Shown one piece after another: positions 47,661 through 59,765 of a stretch of DNA of 64,000 nucleotides. Origin of the DNA: Epiperipatus broadwayi (taxonomy: Eukaryota; Onychophora; Udeonychophora; Euonychophora; Peripatidae). The position numbers and the translations under genes are program-made. How positions within the stretch are numbered: the stretch's first letter is position 1; every line of letters begins with the position of its first letter. Location: contig JAQFVV010012423.1 of the NCBI GenBank assembly GCA_028023455.1, positions 1,381,273 to 1,445,272 of the forward strand, written 5' to 3'. The notes beneath the pieces were generated by a model, which was not told where the DNA came from, did not search any database, and saw only the letters and a list, made by a program, of their open reading frames with translations.

Positions 47661-49887
47661 AAGCATTACAAATATTTTTAATATCTTTAATGATCATATT
47701 TAATTATAGAAATTTTATTTTTATATAAATATTTCTTTAATAAACAGTTTAGATTCTTATTTTCTTCTAGTGAAATATTAACTAATTCTATATAACAGAA
47801 ATAATTTTTATATTATTATCAATATCCATATAAGATATAAATGATGATCCTTTATTAAAATATTTTGTTATATAAAAATATGTTAAATGTATGAAATTAT
47901 CCTCTATTTTTTTTTTTATTACAATCATATACCTATAAAATTATTTATCATTAACATCAACATTTATATATTTAATCCAATATTTCTCCAACATCTACTT
48001 CCATTTATTGTATCCACAATATATTTATTTGTTGACTCCATTTCATTCTGTAATTATTGCAAATATTAAATTCTCCATAATGATGTCTTCTTTATACTAT
48101 TGAATACGTTAACTATAAATAAAAGGGATAATATACAACTTAATTTCTAAATAAAATTTATTTGTAACAAGATTAGTTTTTTTTTCACTTAATGCCTATG
48201 TAATATAATTATTCTATAGCCATTTTTTTAGTGAGCATCATTGAAATAAAATAAAAGATGACTAATAGAAAGTGTGGCTATAAAAAAGATTCTTGTGAGG
48301 AATGAAAACTAATTTGATGTTGTGATTAAATTTTATTTAAAAATTAAGTTGTCTATCATCAATTTTGTTTAAACTTGATGAATTAGGTACATAAATTATT
48401 ATATCAATTGTTTTTATACAATTAATTGTGTTCAATTCTAAAGTGCATAAAGATCTGTAGCTCTTTTAAAGACTTATTTTTAATGAATTATGTATCTAAA
48501 AATTATTTTCTCTTGATATTAGCAATAATGTTGTATGTTAGACTGCTTTTTCAGTGTAAATTATTGATGAACTTTGTAATGATTATTAAAATTGATCCAT
48601 GAAATCACAAATTTTCCACATATGTTACTTTCTGGATATTTAATCTGTATTTTAAACCTTGTTGCCACATTTTAAACACCTTTTGCAACAAATACTTTTT
48701 TTCTGAAGGATTTCTACACTTTGCTTATTAATAGCTCTCCTATGATATTCTATTCTCTGTCTCTCCCATGAAAACTGTCTTTGTTACAAAATACTTTTTT
48801 TGAGGAAATCTGTGTTTTTAAAGTCTGTTTCACATGCACAATCTAATAAATACACACAATTACTATTGTGAAATCCATATAATCTCATTTATTATTGAAG
48901 AATATATTGATTAGTTTTATTGACTTTCCACCCTACATATTAAACATATTAAATATCCTTATATTTAAAGATACATGCATTCTCAAGTTAACAACCATTT
49001 AAGTTAAAAGTTATTGACAATTTTTATTATATCACTGATTGATAAATCATCTGAATTTCTAGTCATTATTTGCTAAAGCAATAGCTTTAGCTTATATTCA
49101 AAATGTTAACAATATTTATAAAATAATTTTTGATTTGGCAGAACAGCAATCATGAACACCATGTAAATTAAAAGCTAAAAAATGTATGTTTGCTTTTAGT
49201 TAGGTGAAATTAAATATTCTTTTATCAAACTTATATTATATATTCATGAAGCTATCTACAAACTTTTGCTGTCATAAAAATGGTAAAGCGCTAATACCTA
49301 TTGAATGTGTTTAACATCACTTTTTATTTAAAATATATTAGGATTTTCTACCATAAGCTATAACATTTTTTCGGTGCTATCATATAGTAGCGGAATAATA
49401 TAAATAGACTTCCATAGCTATTTTTAAAAAAATCACCATTCATTATCAATTAGCAGACTCTTATGTTTTAATCAAATCAATGAAAGCAATACATAAATAA
49501 CACTTTTTCTGATGACAGTTTTCTTGCATTTGTCCAGCAAAAATATTATTTATAGTGTCTTTCAAATCTCTGATAATCATTTAAAAACAACTATTTCAAT
49601 AAAATACTTCAAAATTTCTTTTAATATATTTATTAACTCTGCAGAAATTAATACTACAATTATTTCTACCCTCTATTTTTAAAAATTTGAACAGAAAAGC
49701 TTCATTAAAATCAAATGGCTTCACATCTTGTGCCATTAAGTAATACAATAGTAGATTAGTAGACTTAAAGCTAGAAATCTCAGGATGATTCTCAATTAAA
49801 AAAAATATAAATACTAAAAAAACCCAGTCAGACTAACTGAAAAAAGGTGTTCAATGCTTAAATTGCCACTAAGTTGTTCAAACATTA
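47661..49887. other. Gene-free AT-rich stretch
   Basis: No gene recognised. The segment 48670-48770 (CAACAAATACTTT, TTCTGAAGGA, TAATAGCTCTCC, ATTCTATTCTC) resembles 16150-16260 in the same order, so both are probably copies of an old dispersed repeat. Confidence 0.45.
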
Positions 49888-49889
49888 TA

Positions 49890-51087
49890 CAGTTTATTTG
49901 AAAAATAACTATACACCAAGTATAAATAAATAAAACAAATAAAATAAATAAATAAAATAGGATATTTTGAATTAGTAAGTTGGCAGTATTGAAGATCACA
50001 GGCCATCAGTAGCATAAAATGTTCTGTTATACCATGGATCATTTCAAAAATGGCTTTGATTCATGTTTTTGGTAGTGTGTTATTTTATAAAGGGCAATAT
50101 GCAGGTGGTGTACAAAATTGGCATATTGTGCACAAATTAGTGGAGAAGTTCCATGAGATAGGCTGATTTAGTAATATTAATCATAGTGGATAAAAATCTG
50201 TCATTAGTGAAGATAAAGTTTTGAACATTAATGAATTAATGATGCATGTCTCTTCAACATCACTTTGAAAGTTAACATAACAACATCATATTATTGTTAG
50301 TAATGGCAAAAGTAAACAAAATATAATTTTTCTCACTAAATTTAAGAACTAAAACAAACAAGTAACAAAATGTTCATACATTACTATAATTGATTTCAAT
50401 AGTTTATTGCAAACAATAATTAAGATATTCTTAATATTACATTTTTTACTGATGAGACATGGTTCCACCCAAATGGCCATGTAAACTCTAAGAATAATAG
50501 GATATGGCAATTATGTAATATGTATTTCTTACAAGAAATTCCTGCACAGGCAACAGATTTGTGTATGGTTAGTGATATCAAGAAAAAGGATCATTGGATA
50601 TATATTTTTTTATGACAGCATCACCTGTAATTGCTTCTGTACTCATTGATCAGTGAAATTAATGAGAATGAAATAAATAATATGTAGTTTTAGCAAGATA
50701 GTAGCACATTATATACTGGGAGATAATTGATGACTCATCTTTCAGAGATCTTTGGTGACTGTGTAATTTCTGAAAACTTCTGATTCCCAGATTATCTGAT
50801 TTTTGCCTTGTAGAATATTATCTTTGAAAAGCTGTGGAAATTAAAATACACCGAAAAACTGAAAGTAGCAACTATAGTGTAAACCACTTGCATAACAAAT
50901 TAATTTAAAAAAGACTATTTGACAATAAGCTTAAAATTAGTGCAGACATGCTTGAATGCTCATGAAGAGCATTTAGAACACCTTTTAAATTGGTGATACA
51001 AGTACTGCACATGCAACTTTTAAAAATATAAATAAATAAAATGCATTACTTTATCCATAGGTGTATAGCTACTTTTTAAACACTCTG
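49890..51087 (+). mobile_element. Old mariner-type transposon
   Basis: About 1.2 kb with imperfect terminal inverted repeats: left CAGTTTATTTGAAAAATAAC and onward to CTATACACC; right, on the minus strand, CAGAGTGTTTAAAAAGTAGC and onward to CTATACACC. Both are preceded by TA. Size, TA target and transposase remnants agree. Confidence 0.75.
50030..50995 (+). pseudogene. Decayed mariner-type transposase
   Basis: Recognisable pieces occur in order on the plus strand: HKLVEKFHEIG (DNA-binding region), FFTDETWFHPNGHVNSKN at about 50444-50497 (first catalytic D in FTDE.WF), QDSSTLYT at about 50696-50720 (second catalytic D region), SEIFGDCVIS, and HEEHLEHLLN near the C-terminus. The third catalytic site region (PDYLIFAL) is badly mutated. 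Stops and frame shifts are frequent. The family is different from the mariner at 43734 in both inverted repeats and protein words. Confidence 0.75.
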
Positions 51088-52401
51088 TATAGTTTACAAA
51101 AAATTAATGATACAATTGCTTATTCATGGTTTCATATACTCCTAAAAAATAAAATTGTCTTCAAGCTAATATATTACGAAAGCATTTATTTCTGTATATA
51201 ATGTCAATAATGTTTGATATATAATATACACATTATTAAAATCATTCAACACTTAGATAATCCTAATATCAATAACAATCAATAATCTCGGTCTGTTGTC
51301 AAGGCAACCTCCTTTTAATAATGTATACGTATAAAAAGAATTCAATATTAAAAAAATTATGTGACATCCAGTTTTAATGATATGAGATTCTGTTTTTTAT
51401 TTTATGCTAGTTGTAATTTATTTAATAATTATTTTATATCTTAAATTTAGAAGTACGTTAAAAACTTTAGCCAGCTTTTATTTATAATATATCATAATTT
51501 CGAGTTATTTTTTTTATAGCATTCGTATTCTTAATTTTGTTAGGGTTTTCTTTCTTTACTTTAAAAGTCTGACCCTCATTTATTTTGATACACTGTGCTT
51601 GCCTAACATAGTTTTAAAAACTATATATTTTTTCTTTATCATTTTTGAATATATTTCAACATTCCTCCTACCTTTAACAAAAAATCAGTGAAAGATATTT
51701 TTAAGGAAATTGCCACTCAAATTTGTGAAAAAAAAAATACCTAGACTTTTTATATAATTTTTTTTTCAATAAAATAGTAACGCCATTCAAGAAATTGTTC
51801 ACTGCACAAATGTAATGATCGCCGTCAAGAATTTTCATCATTTCCCTACAAAAAGAAAATTCTTTAAGATGATTTTCTTTTACAAAAAAAAGTAATAGGA
51901 AAACTGTTTACTTTCTATAATTGGAAAGAAATTCAATAACTAAAAAAAAATATTTTTAGCTTATTCAATAACAACAAAACAAAATTTATTTAAAAATCAT
52001 TTCTAAAACACTTTCGTGTTGAAATATAAACATGGCATACTTTAAAAAAGTTACTTGACTATCTTTTAATCTACTATGTTACTGAGTTTGCATTTTTTAA
52101 AAAACAAAAAATACATTTTTATATTGCCAAAAAAACGTTATAAATATTTTTATTTACAATCCAAATTCAAAATTACGTCCATTACCAAGACAAAAACTTT
52201 TTATAATTTCAGTCAATTAATTCTGTAAAAAAATAACGTAAATGTTTCCGTAGTTATTATTTTGGATCAAAAAAAGTTAATAAAACAATTTTTTAATTGT
52301 TATAATTTTTATTAACAATGTAAGACTAAAAACAGTAACCCAATGATGTATATCTCAGGAGTTCATAAAAAATTTGACTATCAGAGGTGCTAAAAATAAG
52401 T
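51088..52401. other. Gene-free AT-rich stretch
   Basis: No gene, RNA or bounded element seen. Confidence 0.5.
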
Positions 52402-52410
52402 TGCAATCCA

Positions 52411-52508
52411 ACTTTTTTTTTTCATGATTGGCTTGGAAGCGAACCCGCTAACCCGGAACAACTGTTTGTAAGGAGGCTGTGCTGCCCTCTCCACCACCAA
52501 TGCTTGAC
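52411..52508 (-). mobile_element. Short tRNA-derived SINE
   Basis: Flanked by TGCAATCCAACTTT at 52402-52415 and 52509-52522 (14-bp duplication). On the minus strand it starts ATTGGTGGTGGAGAGGGCAG, has a TTAGCGGGTTCGCTTCC box B region and an A-rich tail. It is related to the SINE at 40621 but more diverged. Confidence 0.8.
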
Positions 52509-52522
52509 TGCAATCCAACTTT

Positions 52523-53209
52523 GAACTCTAAAGTCTGACACTCTACAATATTGTAAACTATGCAGAGCAATTTTAAATCTTGTTTATTCTGAACATTACT
52601 TTAAAAACAAAGAGAACTTCTATTACATGTAAAACACCATCAATTCATAATCCTTGGTTTAAAGACTTTCTTATCTGTGGTCGTTTTGGATTTCAATGAT
52701 ACATTTTAATCTTCTCTCTGTAAATTCAAATTTAGCTAAGTGCAATTAGTCTTACAGATTTTTTTTTAAATTTTGTTTGTAAATATATGTACAAAACAAT
52801 TATTACATGTTTGATTTTTATAGTTAACATTATAACTCATGTCTATGTCAATAATCATTATTTTAATTATCACAATCTTTGGAACAACACTGAGTGTCTA
52901 TTTTTGCAAATTCTTAGGATATTAACATAGAATTACGACCAGTATAAATATCAATTCTCCACAGTTATTTCACATTAACATTATACAACTTTTATAATTT
53001 CTGGACTTTGATAAATGTTTTCCATCTGTAGAATCTGTCAAATAGAGCTTCTTTACTTCTAAATATTTTTATTATATGCTGAGTCATTCAAAACAACAGC
53101 TTAAACTGAAAAATTAAATTAATTTTTTCGGAGGCAGATTCTATAAGCTTATCCATGAACAATACATTCTACAATAATTTTTTAAATTAAGATATGAACA
53201 AATCTCTCA
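52523..53209. other. Gene-free stretch
   Basis: AT-rich; nothing recognised. Confidence 0.5.
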
Positions 53210-53565
53210 ATGAAGTATAGAGAAATATATGTTAAGAGTAACAAGAAGATATTGAAAATGAAATACATTGGTGAGAGAACAAACAAGTGTTATTGGCATT
53301 ATGGAAAGAGACTGAAGTGTAGTTGGGCTGGGCATATTGCCAGAAGAGATGATAATAGAAGGACAGTTGAAATCTTAAATTGGATTCCAAAATAATGTAA
53401 AAGACCTAGAAAGATACCACATGTGAGATGGATGGATGAAATAAGGAAGTGTGCTGCAGTGATGTGGAGAAGAGAGGCTAGAGATCAGAGAAAAGGGACT
53501 GAACTTGAAGAAGCCTTTATCCTGCAGTGTATCAATAATTGTTGAAAATGATGATGATGATAAAC
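53210..53565 (+). pseudogene. RTE-type LINE 3' end
   Basis: A 61-codon open frame (53210-53395) contains LKCSWAGHIARRDDNRRTVE, the C-terminal signature of RTE elements. After one stop the same frame continues with RPRKIPHVRWMDEIRKCAAV and EEAFILQCIN and ends in GATGATGATGAT. It is the best preserved of the three RTE tails in the window. It is 5'-truncated, so no endonuclease or polymerase domain remains. Confidence 0.8.
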
Positions 53566-54326
53566 AAATTGTGAAATTAAGATGTCAATTCCTTTTTTAA
53601 AAAATATGATATGAAATAACCTTTAAAGTAGACTTTTTTAAGTATATTAACACTAAACTAAGTTTTAAATATATGGAGGAATTAAATTTTTTTTAGAATA
53701 TGTTAGTTATTATTCAAAAGTAAGATATTCACCATAGTGCTTTGGTATCAATTTTACTTAAAGTGATTTACTCATCTGTGTATAAATTTTTTCAAGAATT
53801 ATTTTTATTGAACCAATTCACTCTTTTACAAAGTTAATGTAATTGTTACTGTTTATTTTGAAACATTTTAAAGGGGTTATAAAAATATTCTAAGTGAAAA
53901 TCAATGTATACATAGTTCCTTTTTTTCACTTCAATAAATTATTATATATTTTTTATTTTAATTAATGAGAAATATAAAAGTACTTATTATTTACATTGAA
54001 ATAACATCACATAACTTTCAAAGCATGCCATGTTATCAACAATTTATTCTCTCTTTACTATAGCATCATCTATTTTAAGCACCTACAGATAATTCAAGCT
54101 TACAATGGATGATATTGTAGAATAAAAGCTGCAATAATAAAAAAGAAAAACACTTTATGAGATTTATAGCTGTTTTGATACAGTTGCTATGAAGTAGAAG
54201 ATTAATATATAAATAGAAAAAAGCAAAAGGCAAATTGGAAAAACAAACATTATAAGACAATCATTTGATAAACCAAGTGGTGCTAAGCATCAAAGAATTC
54301 AGAACAAATCCAGAATCTAGTTTAAG

Positions 54327-54653
54327 TAAGTTAATACACTATACAGGCGTAAACCTGCATATATATATGTAATGTATGCAGGATTTGAATTCAGACTTTC
54401 ACAAGACTGAAGAGTTGTGAGTTGGAGTAGTTTGAAGCCTGTCCATTAAAGTATGAAGATTGGCTATATTAATATAAAGCTGAGCACTGATTGTATATAT
54501 GTGTGGAGATGGTAATCTGGACCAACTGATGAGTGCTGGTTTAGCACGAAATACTATATTGGTGATTATTTATCTTTTCAACATGTGTCATCAGATGGGT
54601 CAGCAATATGAGATGTCAAGGAGAGTTGAGAGTCATGTGAAAGTCTAATTTCA
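54327..54653 (+). mobile_element. Hammerhead-bearing insert with 13-bp target duplication (H5)
   Basis: A 327-bp insert flanked by AATCTAGTTTAAG at 54314-54326 and 54654-54666. From 54382 it carries GATTTGAATTCAGACTTTC, whose near-complement ends the unit at 54636-54657, giving an imperfect 22-bp inverted repeat. Inner blocks match the other copies (TGTCCATTAAAGT, GAGCACTGATTGTATATATG, the ribozyme, TTTATCTTTTC). The first ~55 bp are extra and include CCTGCATATATA...TGTATGCAGG. No ORF. It is a non-autonomous retroelement by size and duplication. Confidence 0.85.
54513..54568 (+). ncRNA. Hammerhead ribozyme H5 (intact, type I)
   Basis: A small self-cleaving RNA fold. The core segments are CTGATGA (54526-54532) and GAAA (54548-54551). 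Stem II is GTGCT (54533-54537), loop GGTTT, AGCAC (54543-54547), five perfect pairs. Stem I is CCAA (54522-54525) with TTGG (54559-54562), then an internal loop (TGGA against T), then TAATC (54513-54517) with GATTA (54564-54568). Stem III is only AT (54551-54552) with AT (54556-54557) around ACT. The cut is predicted after A54558 in the context TA. The short stem III is like that of hammerheads in Penelope-like elements and retrozymes, which may work as dimers. Confidence 0.88.
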
Positions 54654-54719
54654 AATCTAGTTTAAGATAGACAGCCATAAAGAAGACTATTTGGCAAACC
54701 ATTAATTGTCTGAAAATTA

Positions 54720-55760
54720 AATGTTATAGAAAATAAATATTATTTTTAGTGAAGCAATTATGTAAATATAAAATATCTATTAGATTCTATCACTACATAT
54801 TTTTCAGTAGTGCTACCTTATAAACAAAGATAAAAGTTTGAATATAAAAATAGTACAAGCAAAAGGTAACTTCTTGCTTGTACGCTGCAAATTTGTTATA
54901 TAAATTGAAATTCAGAACTAATTAAGCAAGGAGAGTGAAATCTTAAATTGTTACATAAACATATATGTTTAATTTATTTATACATGAAAAGACTTATACA
55001 ATAGCCATTTTAACATTGAAATCTCCTAAACACAGATATATAAATATCTACCACACCCCACTACTACATTTCTTTCAGCTGTGCTATTTTGTGAACAAAG
55101 ATAAATTCTAAATCTAACAACATAAAAAAAGATAACCTCATATTTGTATGCCTCAAAGTTGTTATATAAATTGAAATTCAGTCCTGTTTTAGATGAGAAG
55201 CATAAACTTAATGCAGCAATAATCTGAAACTGCTACTTAAACAAACATATTTAATTTATATATACTAAGAAAGACTAATACTAATATTAGTCATATTACT
55301 TTGTGACATCCAAGCAAAAGGGGTCCTTTTGCTTATGTCATCATATTCAAACTTTATCTTTGTTTACAACTTAATATTGCTAAAAAAAATGTAACAGTGG
55401 GATGTGATATAAATTTTCAGCTAATCACGTGCAATAATTCTATTTCTTATATATTTGTCTTTAGGAGAATTCAAAATTAAAATAACTATTGGTTTAGTCG
55501 TTCTTTGTATATGCAAATTAAATGTTTATTTATGTAGCAATTTAAGGTCATCTGCTGTTTTAATTTCATACTCCTTGTTTAAATAGGTTTGAAATTCAAT
55601 GTATACAATAACTTTATGGCAAGAGACTATCTTTTCTTGTGCTGTTATTACCAGAGTTTATCTTTGTTTACAAGATAGTGTTGCTGAAAGTAATGAAACA
55701 GTGGTATGTGATAGATGTTATATTTAAATACTTAGTTAGTGATGTGCATTGACTTTATTT
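54720..55760. repeat. Inverted pair of ~265-bp tandem dimers
   Basis: Four diverged copies share ACATTT(C)TTTCAG..GTGCTA..TTGTAAACAAAGATAAA. Two run forward (54790-54840 and 55060-55110 mark the same point, period about 265-270 bp) and two run backward (55340-55400 and 55650-55710). The units also share TTATATAAATTGAAATTCAG and TCTCCTAAACACAGATATAT. The arms meet near 55288 around CTAATACTAATATTAGTC, itself palindromic. No ORF. Confidence 0.75.
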
Positions 55761-55762
55761 CA

Positions 55763-55779
55763 TATATATATATATATAT
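55763..55779. repeat. (AT)n microsatellite
   Basis: Short AT run at the right edge of the inverted array. Confidence 0.85.
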
Positions 55780-58099
55780 TGTAACCTTTAGCTTTGTCAA
55801 TAAAACTAAATTTCCAGTCATATAATTTAATTTTTCAATAAGTTAATTTATACTGTAAGCCAATTTATCAGGGCTTGATATTTTAATGTTAATTTATCCT
55901 TTAAGTCATTTGTATAAAAATCATTTTTTATATTTTTACTATAGTACTTTAAACCTATCTGTAATTGTAAATGATTTAAAATTGCTTAAGTTAGGAATAT
56001 TTTTACCCTGTATAATAGTGAATTAATGCTAAGAGCTATTAAGAACTAAAACTATTTTAATAGAGATCCTATTATGTTAAAAGTTAATGATAAAATTAAA
56101 CTTTAATAACTAAGTTTAAATCTTTAATGCCTAGTATTAATATTTAAATTACTTGCTTATTAAAGTACATTTTAGTTAAGTTATTTGCGAATAAAAAGTG
56201 TATTTTTATAAATGCTAATTATAACAAAGGTTCAGTCAGTTAAATAAGTTTTAAGATAGTTAGTTAAAAAAATAAAGTGTTAATTTATTATTATTAAAAG
56301 CTATTAATTTTGAATAAAAAAAACATTAGTCAGGGTGTGTGAGTGTGCTTGGATTATAAATTTCATGTTTCACTTTCGTGTCTGTAATATTAAAGTTATG
56401 TTTAAATTTCTTCATTTAAAATTCTTTAAATGTTCTGGGAAATTGCACTTATTAAATAGTGTGTACTATTGTTAAAAACAATAATGTAAATTAATGTTCT
56501 ATTCAGAAATAATGTAATTGATTTTGTAAAACATTATTTTCATTGTAATAATTTTAATTTTATAAATAATTGTCTTAAAATGTATTATTTTTAAAAATTT
56601 CTGTCTAGACAATTATGTAAATGAGTATATTTTTTGCCTTGTTTCCCAGGATACTAATTACTTTTTGAATTGTAATGAACTGTTACTTCTTACTTTAATA
56701 ATTTTTATAAGGGAAAATTTAATAGATTAATAAATAATTTTATTCACTTTAATTATTTATAACAAATTTTTATTTTACTTAAAGTTAAACATGTATTGCT
56801 AATTTAATTTTTATCCAGATGCTAAAATCAGAATCTAAAGTTTACTAAAAAATCTGAAATCTACATTGCTTTTAAACACGATGGAAAGTTTAAATAATTA
56901 TTTTTCAATAATTGCTAAATTATTTGTATGCAAAATTGGTATTTTGAGGGAATTTTCCATGGTTTACCATGCTAATGTAAAAACTTTTATAGATTCTTAT
57001 TTTTTTATTTACAATAGATTGTAGTATCTGTTCAACATTCCTTATGCAATAATATCATGACTTTCAAAGTCTTTATGCTCTATTCGTATTTCCTAATAGT
57101 TCTTAATAGTTTTTAAATGCATTAGTTTAAATATTAAAAGATCTGAAAAGAATAAAAAGTTTATTAAAAGACTTTAAAATGTTTATTCGTCAGCAATGAA
57201 TATTTAAAATATATTTATTAATATTATCATATCTTTAAATAATGATTTTTTTGGAGTAATTTATCTTTCCATAAATAGACTATTTGAATTCCAGATGGCA
57301 GAACTTATTTCTTGATAAATGAAATTTAATAAATCAATCATTTGAATTTTGAAATTACATTTTAATTATTTATTATTATCTTAATGGTAGAATAAAAAAC
57401 ATTTGCTCATGGAAATTTTTATCTTATATTTATTTCAGTCTAAGATAAAAAAATATTTCCTAAATCTGTGAAATTAAAATTATTGTTTTACCTTTTCATG
57501 TGAAAATTACTGCCTGACATTAATATTCTATGATAATAATGCAAGACTTATTTAAAATTTATGTTTCAATAATATACTTTATTGTCAAAAAAGGTTACAT
57601 GATGTTTGCATACTTATGCCTTAGTTACAGTGGCATGATGATTTTTACAGATTTAGTTTGATTGAGATTTTCATTGCTAATTACATAGGTATGAATGTGT
57701 TGAATAGGGATCTACATCTGTTAACCTATTCAATTACAGTACTTTTGAATACCTGGGTTTCCATGGTAGATTTTTTCACATTAGGATATTTTTGTTATTG
57801 GTATCATTGTTTAATTTTTACTGCTAATCATTTCTGATCTTGTTGTTATAATGTTAGTGTCCCTTCTTCTATCTCTCTTTAATATTCTGTTATTGTCTTT
57901 GTTCATTGGTCAAAAGTTTTATTCATTTGTTCAGCTGTATGAGAATCACATTTTATATTGTCCTTTTAGTTTCTTGTTAATTGTTGGGTCTTGTTTGAAT
58001 ATGTTGTGCTTATATAATGGCTAGTTTTGCATGCTCCTATAAATTAACTTGTAATTTTAATAGTGACTGGGTGGCTGCATAGATATCTAGATATGCAAT
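55780..58099. other. Gene-free AT-rich stretch
   Basis: Many AATTTAA-type words but no gene, RNA or bounded element. Confidence 0.5.
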
Positions 58100-58640
58100 C
58101 TTTGCATCTGTTTCTTATTTGTTGCAGCTTGTTGTAAAATGTTGCTGTCTGCCATCTGGTGTTATTTCCCAGGCTGAATATACATTGTTTGCACCAAAAT
58201 GCATAAAGTCCAAAGATTGCAGCTCATGCTATAGCGTTTGTCTGCTTGTGTGTAAAATCTGTTAGCTGTTATATAGTTTGTCTCATTCTGATTTAGCATA
58301 TTGTTTTGTGTAGTATTTAGCACTGTACAATTGTAAAATATGTGTTGTGTTTTTTTCAGCAGCATGACATAGGTTTCAGAATGGGTCTATTGACCTATAA
58401 AGATGATGGTATTGTAAGAAATAGGATGTTGGTAATACAAGTAGATTTAGCTTCATTAAGAAGTCAAAGAACTTTGGTTCTATTGACCATTTTCAGAAGA
58501 TTTTAAGGAGTTGCTTGTTGTTTACTTCCAGCATTGGGCTAAAGGTCTGGTTGTTTGTGGCTAGCTTGATAAACTCTTATGTCTGCCAGCATGTATATTT
58601 GCTATCAAAGGTAAGTGTCAACTTATTTAAAATTTATAGC
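58100..58640 (-). pseudogene. Decayed LINE C-terminal region
   Basis: On the minus strand a broken frame includes LCHAAE, then in another frame KTQHIFYNCTVLNTTQNNML, i.e. a C..H....H....C pattern like the zinc-binding end of jockey/CR1/R1-type LINE proteins. The 67-codon ORF at 58162-58365 is part of it. Upstream (58370-58640) the frame continues with stops and can be read as remnant sequence. No polymerase motif is recognisable, so the clade assignment is weak. Confidence 0.4.
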
Positions 58641-59379
58641 TAGTATTTTCATTTAACTATGGTCTGTACTAAAAAACTGAAAAAAATCATATATTCTATA
58701 AAAGAAATAGAAAATGCTCTTTGTTGAATTATTAGTCAAGTTTGTCATGCAATTAAATTTATTACAAGTCTGCCCTATATACATCATTAATTGTATTTTC
58801 CAAGGATTGAATAAATGAAAAATATAATATTGTACAAAAGATTGCTGGCACCCTATTTAAATATTCTTTGTGAAAAACAGAATGGTCATTAATTGTATTG
58901 TGAGCTCATGCTCATTAAGAAATCTATTGCTTATAGAAAATATTTTGAATGCTCTACATATAATTTTATATTTGCTTTGTTTTTCAACACAAGAAGGAAT
59001 TTTTGTATTTCCAAAATGGTAATTGCAGAGATGGTATCCTGTTGAATGGTAGAATCTCTGGGATGAATGACTTTTAATTATGAATTTTATAAATTGGATA
59101 TAATTTGAAAATTTAATTTTATGCCATTGTAAGATTTGTAAATCATAATATCCAGAAGTTCACAGAATAATTGTTATTTGTCCTTTGTAATGAATAATTC
59201 ATTTGTTTTAATGTATAAGTTTATGCAAAATCAGTAAAGATGTTCTACATTATTGCTTATTTCAGTCTATGTTTTCATTAGGCTAGATTTGGCAAATAAT
59301 TTTATTGTCAGTTTTACACATCAGTTAATTATTATATTTATTTAAGGGATTATAGGGTTAGTCTTTCTCTTGTTTTATT
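58641..59379. other. Gene-free stretch
   Basis: Nothing recognised. Confidence 0.5.
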
Positions 59380-59765
59380 GTACATGCTTATCTTGCCATT
59401 ATATTTTCAATAGATGGTAGCTTTGTCTCTCCTTTATCAGTATTTATTTTAGTTGCTTATCTTGCCATTATATTATACAAGTGATCTTAATGGGTCTTTC
59501 TCTTGTGGATATTTATTTTATTATATTTTCCAAGAGATCATGGTTGTGTCTCTCTCTTGTGGATGATTGTTTTGCTAGCACATATTTTATAAAGAGATTG
59601 TAGATGTCTTTCTTACTATAGTATATTCTATATATTCCATGAGTTATATATTTCATGTCTCATATTTAACCATAAATGGAGATTGTAGATGTCTTTCTCT
59701 CTTACTATAGTATATTCCATGACTTATATATTTCATGTCTCATATTTAACCATACATGCTTTATT
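59380..59765. repeat. Degenerate tandem repeats
   Basis: Successive related units: GCTTATCTTGCCATTATATT at 59387-59406 and again 67 bp later, then CTCTTGTGGAT twice, then two copies of about 85 bp that start GAGATTGTAGATGTCTTTCT and end CATATTTAACCATA. It looks like an old tandem array with changing unit length. Confidence 0.65.

Noticed and set aside
47887-48069. Further upstream part of the Penelope-like RT on the minus strand
   Set aside because: The minus-strand frames there could not be matched to any RT motif.
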